Below are positions 25,454 to 33,977 of a DNA stretch of 64,000 bases, one piece after another. The notes beneath the pieces are model-generated. The model worked only from the letters and a program-made list of their open reading frames with translations, had not been told where the DNA came from and ran no database searches. The position numbers and the translations under genes were made by a program. Positions within the stretch are counted from its first letter, which is position 1. Each line of letters starts with the position of its first letter. The stretch comes from Prolixibacteraceae bacterium (GTDB taxonomy: Bacteria > Bacteroidota > Bacteroidia > Bacteroidales > Prolixibacteraceae): positions 62,001-126,000 of the forward strand of contig JANQHI010000052.1 of NCBI GenBank assembly GCA_028282705.1, in the 5' to 3' direction.

Positions 25454-28066
25454 AAGCAAGAAAGAAGATAGCAAAACCCAGTTAGCTTTTCCTGTCCTGG
25501 TTTGTATGTACTGTGGCACACCTTGGTATGTATAAACTGACCAATAATGTGGATGGGCATATATTTCTGATGGATGTTTGAGCATTTGCAGTTTTGCATG
25601 GTACAAAGCCCTACTTACTTCTTCACCATCTTTTATTTTATGTATAAGACCCCCAATAATATTTTCAGACACATGGTCACTTACCTGCCAGTTTGCCCCT
25701 ATCACACTTTTTACACCAGCCAACTGAAATGCATTGGCTAAGGATGCTGTCCCATAATTTTCAATATACTCCCCATGTGAAGAACCACAAGCCCCCAAAA
25801 TCAATAAAGGGCTGCCCCACCTCCTGTTTAATACTTGGTAGTAGTGCAGGTTACTTTGCCCATTGCTGCCATACATTGCCAAACTTGATAGTTGAGGGTG
25901 CAAAAAGTGGTTTAAGCCATGTGTTGCCAGGTGCAAAATACTGTGCTTATTGGCACATTTTAATAGCTTTGCTTTTGTTGCTTTCCCATGTAAATAAGAA
26001 TCCCCATCCAAAATCCTGGCTGCAGTTGCCACTTCTGTCCCTGAATTCCCCAACCCCCTTTTTGCCCCAGAAAAAGGGGCAAACCCAGCATATCCAGCAC
26101 TTTTAATATTTCTCCTATCATCTACATGCCTCAGGAACAAGGGCACTGAACCTGAATGAAGGATGTTGTTCCTTTTTATTAGAAAAGGGAAACCTACCAT
26201 ATCCACACCTTTAATTATTGGAACCCCTGTAAGGAGGGCATCAAAAGATACATTGTTGAAAACCTTGCTTTTTTCTATAATTATGGTTTTATCCTTAAAA
26301 AGTTGGCCATTGTGCCCAAAAAGCTCCTTATAAAGAAAAACAGCAGAGTTGACATATCCTGCAATGCCATCAATGCTTGTATTTTTAGAGCCACTTTCAT
26401 GGATAAAGTCATTATATTTTGCTAAATGCCCTGAAAAAACCTCATCATAAGAAATTTTATTACATGTTATTTCCTCAGGAGATATGATAAACTGGAACAA
26501 ACTTTCCCCCACTTTATAGAATTTTATATAAAGCTCATTTTCCAATAAGCCTTCCTGAAGCCTATGGATGGCATTGCCATCAGGTGCAAAAAGCCTGTTT
26601 TTTATATGTGGGGCCTTGAGCAGTTTCCTTGCTATTTTTTCATGTTTGTTCAACAGCAATACCAACTCACGTTCTGGCCTTGCATTGTTTGCTGTTCCTG
26701 CATGCAACCTTTTTGCCAACAAGCCATTAACCTGGTTTTCAATGGTTGCCAGCTTAACCAGGAGGGTTTTGTCCCCATCCATTTGCCCCATTGAAGCCCA
26801 TGCATTGTTAGCGTACATATCTACATGGTTAAATTGCCCAATAAAGTTTAACCCTTCATACAAATAAGCCTGGTTATGGGTAATGGAAAACAAACTTATG
26901 GCAGTGCATAGTGCTGTGTCACACAAACTTTTACATTGGAGGTTAATGTAGTTGAGGTCCTTTAAAAATGGGGGCTTGGTGTTGTTGGAATTAATTTCCC
27001 CCAGTTTGTTTTTTATAAAGGCAAACTTTGCCTTTAAATGTTTAATGTCCTTTTTAGTTTCATATTCTTGCTGGTACAAAGAACATGTAGCTTTGGTAAA
27101 TTCAAGGTAGTGGGGTTTGGGTGCATTACCAAATGGGCTGGCAGGTATTTCTGATGAAAAATAATTTTTTGCAATCATACCCCCTTTTTCAAATTCACCA
27201 TATTTGCAGCAATATTTCAAACTCAGCAAATCAATTTTGGGGGCCTGTTTATCAAGCCCAAACCCTTCTACCACTTGTAAAGCATTCTTAAGTTGTTCCT
27301 GAAATTTTTCTTTTGCCCCAGTTTTCAATAAAATTTCAGCATGGAATACAATTATATCTATGAGCAAACCTTTCAACCCTTCAATTTGCCCCATATCTTT
27401 CTCACAAAAGCCTTTGCCCTTGCTTAAGTGCCCAATGGCAGTCCCATAATTGCCCTCCAAATATTCAATTTTCGCCAAATAATAGTGTATGTCCCCAAAC
27501 AAATAGGCATTGGCAGAAGAAAGGCCAAAGTCAGAATTTACTGAAAGGGCCTTTAAAAAACATGCTTTAGATTGCCCATAAGCAGCTTTTAAAAAATAGG
27601 ACTTCCCCAAAAGGAAATAGGATTTTTGCAGCTTTGACAACCAATTGTGTGACTGGAACAAAACTTGTGCCTCCTCAAAAAAAACAATTGCCTGCCCAGG
27701 TTTTGAAAGCATTAGGAACAGTTCACCCAGCTGCATTAAACAGTTGGAGCTTTGTGGGGCATTTTTTTGTGCCATGTATATGTCAAGTGCCTTTTGGTAC
27801 TCCCCTATTGCATAGCCATACAGTTTAAGGTGCCTGTAACATGCACCAGACAATTTGTGTACCATGGCAATTTTGGCAAGCCTTGGTGCTGGGCTGTGTT
27901 TCTCTATATCAATCAATGCAACAAAGTTAGCCAGTGCAGCATCATACCCTTTTTCCACATACTGTTCATAGCCCTTGTCAAATAAGCTCCCTACTTTATC
28001 CCCCTTCCCCTCAAGGGGCAATAAAATAAACCATATAATTGCCAGGAAGTAATATTCCTTTTTCAT
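25412..28066 (-). CDS. CHAT-domain caspase-like protein with TPR repeats and C-terminal membrane helix
   Basis: The protein has 884 residues. A signal peptide (about 1-20) is followed by TPR units (YGYAIGEYQKALDIYM, GQAIVFFEEAQVLF, GTAIGHLSKGKGFC and others to about residue 350). The CHAT domain (about 600-850) shows the catalytic pair His716 in LHLATHGL and Cys760 in LILGACGSSHG, plus NAFQLAGVKSVIGANW and HPHYWSVYTYQG. A C-terminal helix (VLLSSFLLLLLVGAYFL) anchors it, so the protease faces the periplasm. It is convergent with, and overlaps, the sigma/TPR pair, which suggests a shared signalling unit. Substrate and trigger are unknown. Confidence 0.9.
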   Translation of the reverse strand: MKKEYYFLAIIWFILLPLEGKGDKVGSLFDKGYEQYVEKGYDAALANFVALIDIEKHSPAPRLAKIAMVHKLSGACYRHLKLYGYAIGEYQKALDIYMAQKNAPQSSNCLMQLGELFLMLSKPGQAIVFFEEAQVLFQSHNWLSKLQKSYFLLGKSYFLKAAYGQSKACFLKALSVNSDFGLSSANAYLFGDIHYYLAKIEYLEGNYGTAIGHLSKGKGFCEKDMGQIEGLKGLLIDIIVFHAEILLKTGAKEKFQEQLKNALQVVEGFGLDKQAPKIDLLSLKYCCKYGEFEKGGMIAKNYFSSEIPASPFGNAPKPHYLEFTKATCSLYQQEYETKKDIKHLKAKFAFIKNKLGEINSNNTKPPFLKDLNYINLQCKSLCDTALCTAISLFSITHNQAYLYEGLNFIGQFNHVDMYANNAWASMGQMDGDKTLLVKLATIENQVNGLLAKRLHAGTANNARPERELVLLLNKHEKIARKLLKAPHIKNRLFAPDGNAIHRLQEGLLENELYIKFYKVGESLFQFIISPEEITCNKISYDEVFSGHLAKYNDFIHESGSKNTSIDGIAGYVNSAVFLYKELFGHNGQLFKDKTIIIEKSKVFNNVSFDALLTGVPIIKGVDMVGFPFLIKRNNILHSGSVPLFLRHVDDRRNIKSAGYAGFAPFSGAKRGLGNSGTEVATAARILDGDSYLHGKATKAKLLKCANKHSILHLATHGLNHFLHPQLSSLAMYGSNGQSNLHYYQVLNRRWGSPLLILGACGSSHGEYIENYGTASLANAFQLAGVKSVIGANWQVSDHVSENIIGGLIHKIKDGEEVSRALYHAKLQMLKHPSEIYAHPHYWSVYTYQGVPQYIQTRTGKANWVLLSSFLLLLLVGAYFLKKFL

Positions 28067-28186
28067 CTGTATATAATTATTTATTTTTATGGTAACAGAT
28101 GTAACCCCTATGGATAATAATCATCACTTTTGTTTTAAATTTTACGATGGTTGTTTCATATTATTTTGAAAAATTAAAATATCCTA

Positions 28187-29416
28187 GTGAACATAAAACC
28201 AAAATACACAATATTAAGCACAATTGTATCCATTATTTTAACTGGTTTAACTACCCTTGGCTATTCACAGGTAGATACCCTTTTTTCCCCATTACCCAAG
28301 GCAAAAAAATGGGGAAAATCATTTGTGCAGGGTGATTTTAATGGGGATGGATACAATGACCTGGCTGTTTTGGCCCCAGGGCTTTTAACAAAAGAGGGCA
28401 AAAAAACAGGTGGCATATTTGTTTATTTGGGCAAACAGGCCAATTATCCTAGCCAACCAAGCCATTTCATCAAATGTAGGCTAGATGGGCATTTAAAAGG
28501 GGTAAACCAATGCACCACTGGCGATTTTAACAATGATGGTTTTGATGACCTTGTTGTTGGTAACCCATTTTATGGCAAACCCCAACTTGACAGGGGGTAT
28601 GTGCAGCTATTTTGGGGAAACAAGAAGGGCCTGTCTGAAAAAAAAGGCATTCTAAAACTTGGGGATACTTCATATGGGAGCTTTGGGAGCAAAATAAGCA
28701 AAATTGACTTTAATGATGATGGGATAGATGACCTTATAGTGCAGGCCAGGTTTGACTATATGCTGGAAGGAAGGATATATATTTATTTGGGGTCTCCCCA
28801 TTTTAAGCTAAATAAACCCAGCTATAGCTTGCAAGTATCAGATTCAAACTCTTTATACCATTGTTTTAACTATGACTACAATTTTGATGGGGTTGAAGAT
28901 GTAGTTTGCAGGTCAAACCTAAACTGGAACAACAACATTACCCAGGTGTACTTTTTTAAAGCTGGGAAAAATGGAGACAACTATTATGATAAAAATTTTG
29001 AACTGAATTGTTTTTCCCCAGTTTCTTACCTAAATAAGAAAACAACAGGCCAACACATTCTGCTTGGCAAATACACCACAGATAACCTGGATATTAAAAC
29101 AAACCTGGCTGTTATAAAAGGCACTGAAGCAATACAATGCAAAACACCAATTTCAGGAAAACCCTTTCATGTTTCCCAAAATCCCCCTAAAATATTTGTA
29201 CTTGGCCATGTTGGTTCCCATTACCAATTTAACCTTTATGCATACAATAATGGTACTTTGCAATTCCAGAAAACACTATGCCAAATTACTGATGCTGTTT
29301 CACTTATGAATTATAAAGTGCTCCCACACCCCAACAAAAAATTACCAGCCCTCTTCATATCCCTCAACCATAAAGGAAAAGAGCTAATACTGATTAAGGA
29401 ACTAAATATATATTAG
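28187..29416 (+). CDS. Secreted FG-GAP/VCBS-repeat protein
   Basis: The protein has 409 residues and starts with GTG; a stop lies in frame 12 bases upstream. The signal peptide ends near LGYSQ. Several FG-GAP (integrin alpha-like) blades each contain a calcium-binding Asp loop: DFNGDGYNDLAV, DFNNDGFDDLVVG, DFNDDGIDDLIV and YNFDGVEDVV, folding as a beta-propeller. No T9SS sorting tail is visible at the end. It is divergent from the CHAT gene and leads a series of exported proteins. Role unknown, possibly binding at the surface. Confidence 0.85.
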   Translation: MNIKPKYTILSTIVSIILTGLTTLGYSQVDTLFSPLPKAKKWGKSFVQGDFNGDGYNDLAVLAPGLLTKEGKKTGGIFVYLGKQANYPSQPSHFIKCRLDGHLKGVNQCTTGDFNNDGFDDLVVGNPFYGKPQLDRGYVQLFWGNKKGLSEKKGILKLGDTSYGSFGSKISKIDFNDDGIDDLIVQARFDYMLEGRIYIYLGSPHFKLNKPSYSLQVSDSNSLYHCFNYDYNFDGVEDVVCRSNLNWNNNITQVYFFKAGKNGDNYYDKNFELNCFSPVSYLNKKTTGQHILLGKYTTDNLDIKTNLAVIKGTEAIQCKTPISGKPFHVSQNPPKIFVLGHVGSHYQFNLYAYNNGTLQFQKTLCQITDAVSLMNYKVLPHPNKKLPALFISLNHKGKELILIKELNIY

Positions 29417-29694
29417 AACAGTTCTAAATAGACCCCCTGCCCTGATTTTTTGTGGATTCCTTATTACCTGCCTGCACTACCAAACCATTAACTGGGGAAA
29501 GTGGATTTAGCTCCAATAAGCCTTAAACCTTAAATGGGATATTGCATTGTAACTAATCTTACAGATAATAGGATGTGCTGGTCCCAAAAATTAAAAAATG
29601 ATGAAATGGGCGTAATAAGTAGTCATTTATTACATGGATGGATGCTTATACCAGTTGCTACATGCGTTACCAGAAAAACTAAAAATATCAACCA

Positions 29695-30753
29695 ATGAAA
29701 AAACCAAGTATTACAACCCCCATTATTTTATTGTTCTTATCTGTAAGTTTTACCATGGTTAAACCTACATTGGCACAAGGCCCAAACCTAACAAAAACAC
29801 TGGGGGTTGAGCCTTTGTTTACATTTATGGAAAGCAACCCCAAACTGCTCCCTTTATCTGAGTTTAATGCCATGGACTCTTTTGAATGGAGAAAAGAAAA
29901 TGCCATTTCCCAATGTAAAATTGCCTTGTACAAATACAAAGGGCCCAAAAAGCCACCAAAATTATTGGAAGAAACCACCTACCTGTTTAATAAGGAGGGA
30001 AAAATTGAGAAAAAAGTATTGGAAAAAGCAAAGGCAGAATATTATTATAATGATTTAAATGAGCTGAAGGAAATGAAGCTGTTCCTTAAATCAGGAAAGC
30101 TGTTTAGGGAAAAATTATTTGAGTATGAAGATGGTTTAATCAAACAAATTAAGGTCAAAATAAATGGTGCCCTTAATACCAATGCAAAAGGTACCATTGG
30201 CTTTAGCTACAATGAAGCCAAAAAGCCAACTGAAATAATGATTTATACCAAGGAGGACTATGAATATTACAGGGAAAGGTACAAGTATGGTGAAGATGGG
30301 AACAAGATAGAGCTCCAGATATGTAAACGTGGGATGAGCACTGCCACAAACATCCCAAAATCATTCTCAAAGCTTAATTGTGGGAACAAAGTTGAATACC
30401 AATATGATGAAGGTGGCAACATCCTCAAAGAAACCTATTACCATCCATCATTTGTGCCAGTTGTTGGCATGGTAAACCAGGCTGAACCCCAAGGTTATTT
30501 ATACTACACATATAATGAAAATGGGGATATCACTGAAATTAAGGATTATAAAAATACCAATGAATTAAAATCCAAAACAGTTTTCACATATGATAATGGA
30601 AAGCCCACAATGAAAATTGAATATGCCCTTGATAATACCATCACATCAATGGTTTCATACAAATATGATGAAAAGGGGATAAAAAATGAAGTTATTATCC
30701 ATGACCTATATACTAGAAAACCAAAAGAGATAATAAAATTAACTTATAACTAA
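29695..30753 (+). CDS. Exported protein with YD/RHS-like beta-hairpin repeats
   Basis: The protein has 352 residues with a signal peptide cleaved near TLAQG. The mature part contains repeated tyrosine-aspartate hairpins resembling YD or MORN-like units: EYYYNDLNELKEM, RYKYGEDGNKIEL, EYQYDEGGNILKE, YYTYNENGDITEI and YKYDEKGIKNE. Such repeats occur in RHS shells and in small secreted Bacteroidota proteins. It is too small for an RHS toxin and has no toxin tip. A related small protein follows after 5 bp, so they form an operon. I cannot assign a function. Confidence 0.72.
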   Translation: MKKPSITTPIILLFLSVSFTMVKPTLAQGPNLTKTLGVEPLFTFMESNPKLLPLSEFNAMDSFEWRKENAISQCKIALYKYKGPKKPPKLLEETTYLFNKEGKIEKKVLEKAKAEYYYNDLNELKEMKLFLKSGKLFREKLFEYEDGLIKQIKVKINGALNTNAKGTIGFSYNEAKKPTEIMIYTKEDYEYYRERYKYGEDGNKIELQICKRGMSTATNIPKSFSKLNCGNKVEYQYDEGGNILKETYYHPSFVPVVGMVNQAEPQGYLYYTYNENGDITEIKDYKNTNELKSKTVFTYDNGKPTMKIEYALDNTITSMVSYKYDEKGIKNEVIIHDLYTRKPKEIIKLTYN

Positions 30754-30758
30754 ACATT

Positions 30759-31265
30759 ATGAAAGCGTACCAGACAAAGCCACTGGCCACCTTGTTTTTC
30801 TTGCTTGGTATTTTATATACAAGCCTTGCACAAAGCCAAAACCCAGTAAAACTAGATTATCCAGAACAATTAAATTTCAAGAAAGTAAGGATTACCACCA
30901 AAACATGGGAAGAAATAAAGTCCCCAACATTAGAACTATACCCTTCTACAAACACATTGGATTATATAAACCCACTAAACCAAAAGAAGTTAAACCTTGG
31001 CCTAGAAAATATCCACACAATTGAATACCAAAAGGGGTCAAAAGCACTTATATGGGGTTTGGTGGGGGCTGGCACAGGGATTTTGGTTTTTTCTGCTATC
31101 AATGAAGCAAACAATTGGGGTGACCCATTTAACGATGTTAGTTCAAGCACCATTGGTGCAACATTTTTTGCCTGCACTGGGCTTGGTTTTTCCATTGGTG
31201 CACTAATTGGCTCTAAAAGTAAAAAATACAAAAAAATATATGTCAATAACCAATTTGTCAAATAG
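30759..31265 (+). CDS. Exported hypothetical protein with glycine-rich membrane segments
   Basis: The protein has 168 residues. The signal peptide ends near SLAQSQ. A polar stretch is followed by two hydrophobic, glycine-rich segments (ALIWGLVGAGTGILVFSAI and FFACTGLGFSIGALIGSK) and a basic tail, a pattern of small envelope proteins with a glycine-zipper hairpin. It starts 5 bp after the YD-repeat gene and is probably co-transcribed. I do not recognise the family. Confidence 0.7.
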   Translation: MKAYQTKPLATLFFLLGILYTSLAQSQNPVKLDYPEQLNFKKVRITTKTWEEIKSPTLELYPSTNTLDYINPLNQKKLNLGLENIHTIEYQKGSKALIWGLVGAGTGILVFSAINEANNWGDPFNDVSSSTIGATFFACTGLGFSIGALIGSKSKKYKKIYVNNQFVK

Positions 31266-31427
31266 AAGTTGTTTAAAGTTGAAGGGGAATTCCGAAAGTG
31301 ATAGATTGATTCTCAGTGGCAAAGCTCCATTTTTCTTGCATAGCCATAGCTATGGAAGAAAAATTAGCTGAAGTCCAATGGAATCAAGATGTTGCTTGCA
31401 GTTTTTCAATTTAACTTTTGACAACTT
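31266..31427. repeat. MITE-like 162-bp imperfect inverted repeat
   Basis: AAGTTGTTTAAAGTTGAA at the left end pairs with the reverse complement of the right end (AAGTTGTCAAAAGTTAAA; 15 of 18). Inner blocks TTGATTC/GAATCAA and a central hairpin, TTTTTCTT-CATAG facing CTATG-AAGAAAAA, continue the symmetry. It codes for nothing and fills most of the gap between two genes. No clear target duplication is visible. It could be a miniature mobile element or a structured RNA. Confidence 0.6.
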
Positions 31428-31472
31428 CATAATGTAAACTCTTTTGAATTACAAACTTCTTAATCCTTACAA

Positions 31473-32159
31473 ATGAAACAACCTATTTTAATGTTAATCC
31501 TGTTTGCTATTGTTTTTGCAAGCTGTAAAAAAGAACCCACTGCCTCATTTGAATACACAATGGATGGTACCCTTGCCCCCTGCAAAGTTTCTTTTATAAA
31601 CAAATCTTCTGATGCCACTTCCCATAATTGGGACTTTGGAGACCAGTCTTCTTCTACTGAAGATAACCCAATCCATGAATTTGTTGAAGGGGGTAATTAT
31701 CCTGTATCCCTTACTGCCAATGGAGAAGGGGGTGAAAATACCTTCACACAAACAATTACTGTTTTACATTCAGTTACAGGCAAATGGGATATAAGCATAA
31801 CCCTGGAAGATGAAACATTTGATGGTGAACTTAATTTAAGCCAGGCAGAAGATGGGGCGTTAAGTGGTGATTTTGTATTTACTGATGGTTCTGGTTTTTC
31901 CAAACTTTTGTCCTCCAGCAATGTGGGCAACAATAATGAAATTAACATAGATTTTTGGATGGGTGGGACCTATTTAACAAAACTTTCAGGGCTTATTTCC
32001 CCAGGTTATAAATCCATGTCAGGGAAATACACCATTGGGACAATTACTAAGCAGTATAGCTGGTCTGCCACAAAAAGCTATGCCAAATCAGTTAAAAAAA
32101 GCAATCTAAATATAAAACCTCTTGAAAAGCTTATGGGGCTAATCAATTCATTAAAATAA
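31473..32159 (+). CDS. PKD-domain lipoprotein
   Basis: The protein has 228 residues. The lipobox FASC after residue 17 marks a lipoprotein. A PKD domain (about 23-98) is shown by APCKVSFINKSSDATSHNWDFGD, NPIHEFVEGGNYPVSLTA and TFTQTITV. The second half is a beta-rich domain of the type that follows PKD in Bacteroidota lipocalin-like proteins (GKWDISITLED, GALSGDFVFTDGSG). It lies 27 bp before a T9SS-exported propeller protein, likely the same operon. Probably a surface binding protein; ligand unknown. Confidence 0.83.
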   Translation: MKQPILMLILFAIVFASCKKEPTASFEYTMDGTLAPCKVSFINKSSDATSHNWDFGDQSSSTEDNPIHEFVEGGNYPVSLTANGEGGENTFTQTITVLHSVTGKWDISITLEDETFDGELNLSQAEDGALSGDFVFTDGSGFSKLLSSSNVGNNNEINIDFWMGGTYLTKLSGLISPGYKSMSGKYTIGTITKQYSWSATKSYAKSVKKSNLNIKPLEKLMGLINSLK

Positions 32160-32186
32160 GAGTCTGTTTACAATAACTTACAAAGA

Positions 32187-33674
32187 ATGAAGTATTTATT
32201 TCTAAGCATATTATTACCATTATCAACCCTCATATGTGCCCAATCCATTTCATACAACAAATCTTTTGATTTCCCTGAACTTGGATATGGCTCACGTTTT
32301 TTTTCTTACCAGGATTTTTTACTCCTCCAGGATTCAAAAAACCTTTATCTGTGTGAATTTGAAACTGGAACTGGGCAATTCCAGGTACTTGATACATTTG
32401 TTTTTGAAGCCAATATCCCAGTCAACAACAATGTTGGGGCTTTTTCAGAATTTGGGGGTGTAGCCATAAAAAACCAGTTTATTTTTGCCTTGAAGTTTTA
32501 TGGTTGGAACTTAACCACCAATAATTTTGAAGGTGGAGAAATTGAACTATTAACTGTTGAAAACAAACAATTTAAAAAAATTACCAGCTATTTAAGTACT
32601 ACAAATGGATTGGCTTTTTTAGAAGGGGTATGTAGTGGTACTATTGGCAAAAACTCTTCATTTTTGTATGCATGTACCAGAAAAGGTAGGGTTTTATCCT
32701 TTAAAATAAACCCCCAGGATGGCACATTGTCCTTTGCCTCAACTTTTGATGGGAGTAACAACCCAATGGGGAACAAGCCTCCTTCCTATTACCAAATTGA
32801 AGTATCTGATGACAACAGGGCCTTGTATGCTGGTGGCTTCAATAACAGACGTGAAGTAATGGATGGAAATGGTATTTCCCAGTTTTCTTGTGACCCTGAA
32901 ACTGGATTATTAACATACTCAGGTACAGCATACACCTGGATTCAGGACACCAATGAGCGTTACCCCTCATTTGCTATCCCAAGTGGGCAAAAACACCTAT
33001 ATTTTACTGCTGATGCTACCCATGACAGCTATCAGATGTACAACATAAATGAAGGGGACAATGCATTGGAAGGTTTTACCTCAATTAATTGCCAACCCTC
33101 TGACAGCCACTCCAATATCAAAAAAATTGCATTTATTGGCAATACCAAATTTATTGCATTATGTGATAACCAGACTGGAAGTACCATGTGCCTTGGAACA
33201 CGTGACCCAGAAACAGGTGAACTGGCCTTTAAGGAGTTTTATACACAGTTACTCCATGCCCCAGCTTTGTCAACTTACCATTTTGAACCCATATCTCATT
33301 ATACAGGGGTAAAAGTTTATGAAGAACAAAACAAAATCCTGGTTATTGACCCATTCAATAAAAAAATACACTTGGTAAATGTCAATGAGGGGTCAGAGTT
33401 TTATGTTGCCCCAACTAGCGTTAATAAAATGCCTGAAAACACTGCTATCCATATATTCCCCAACCCTGCAAAAAACCACATCCATATTGAGCATAAAAGC
33501 CTGGCTGGTACTGTTATATCAATTATGGCCCTTTCAGGCCATACAGTGCAAAAAATAGTTGCTAAAAACAACCATGTTGACATCAACTTAGAAAAGTTGC
33601 CAAATGCCTGCTACTTAGTTAAACTAGAAAAAGGGGGAAACACCAGGGTACATAAAATAATTAAACAGCAATAA
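32187..33674 (+). CDS. T9SS-exported beta-propeller (lactonase/YVTN-like) protein
   Basis: The protein has 495 residues with a signal peptide ending near LICAQ. The middle has propeller-like repeats, for example LYACTRKGRVLSFKINPQDG, YQIEVSDDNRALYAGGF and FSCDPETGLLTYSG, resembling lactonase/YVTN blades. Residues from about 415 form a type A T9SS sorting domain: IHIFPNPAKNHIHIE, VISIMALSGHTVQ, VDINLEKLPNACYLVKLE and a final basic KIIKQQ. It should therefore be secreted across the outer membrane. A strong terminator hairpin follows at 33725-33765. Confidence 0.82.
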   Translation: MKYLFLSILLPLSTLICAQSISYNKSFDFPELGYGSRFFSYQDFLLLQDSKNLYLCEFETGTGQFQVLDTFVFEANIPVNNNVGAFSEFGGVAIKNQFIFALKFYGWNLTTNNFEGGEIELLTVENKQFKKITSYLSTTNGLAFLEGVCSGTIGKNSSFLYACTRKGRVLSFKINPQDGTLSFASTFDGSNNPMGNKPPSYYQIEVSDDNRALYAGGFNNRREVMDGNGISQFSCDPETGLLTYSGTAYTWIQDTNERYPSFAIPSGQKHLYFTADATHDSYQMYNINEGDNALEGFTSINCQPSDSHSNIKKIAFIGNTKFIALCDNQTGSTMCLGTRDPETGELAFKEFYTQLLHAPALSTYHFEPISHYTGVKVYEEQNKILVIDPFNKKIHLVNVNEGSEFYVAPTSVNKMPENTAIHIFPNPAKNHIHIEHKSLAGTVISIMALSGHTVQKIVAKNNHVDINLEKLPNACYLVKLEKGGNTRVHKIIKQQ

Positions 33675-33724
33675 AAATGTAAATGCCCTAAGTATATGCT
33701 ACTGTTAAAATATTGAAGAATTAT

Positions 33725-33765
33725 AAAAAAACCGTTCCCTCAAAAAAAGGAACGGTTCTTTTTTA
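33725..33765. terminator. Bidirectional terminator, probably the original sdhB terminator
   Basis: AACCGTTCC pairs with GGAACGGTT around a 10-base loop and is flanked by A and T runs, so it works in both directions. On the minus strand it stands about 40 bp after the orphan sdhB 3' end, where sdhB would have ended before the ATPase gene arrived; on the plus strand it ends the propeller gene. Confidence 0.85.
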
Positions 33766-33796
33766 TTTTTTCTAAAGAGGACTGGCCCCTAACTTG

Positions 33797-33864
33797 TTAT
33801 TCAGAAAACCTGGAAACCAAATATTCCCTGTTGAGCCTGGCAATGTTGTTAATAGATATGCTTT
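33797..33864 (-). pseudogene. Orphan copy of the sdhB 3' end
   Basis: Sixty-eight bases match the last 68 bases of sdhB (35202-35269) at 63 positions, including a 39-base identical run. Translated on the minus strand it gives [19 protein letters not shown] then SE and a stop, differing from sdhB by only Ser for Ala: the other four changes are silent. Similarity ends sharply at both borders. It cannot make a protein by itself. Confidence 0.9.
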
Positions 33865-33949
33865 CTATTTTTAACTAAGAATCTATACCAACCTAAACAA
33901 ATACTATTGGATATTAAATTATATATTTTTAACTTTAACCTCTCATATT

Positions 33950-33970
33950 GTAACATGTTGTTACATTTTG
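33950..33970 (+). promoter_or_regulatory. Operator-like palindrome and -7-like box before the ATPase gene
   Basis: GTAACA-TGT-TGTTAC is a 15-base palindrome overlapping TACATTTTG, which resembles the Bacteroidota -7 box with one extra base, only 8 bases before the ATG at 33978. A repressor bound here would block transcription directly. Confidence 0.45.
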
Positions 33971-33977
33971 ATAGGTA

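Noticed and set aside
25412-28066. CHAT-TPR protein as a CRISPR type III-E (craspase-like) effector
   Set aside because: No cas gene or repeat array is present, and the protein has a signal peptide and membrane anchor.
29695-30753. RHS/YD toxin
   Set aside because: Only a few YD-like hairpins, no RHS core or toxin tip, and a normal signal peptide.
33797-33864. sdhB end copy as an assembly duplication
   Set aside because: The copies differ at five positions, four of them silent, and have different flanks and terminators; an assembly error would give identical copies. Read-level checks would still be useful.
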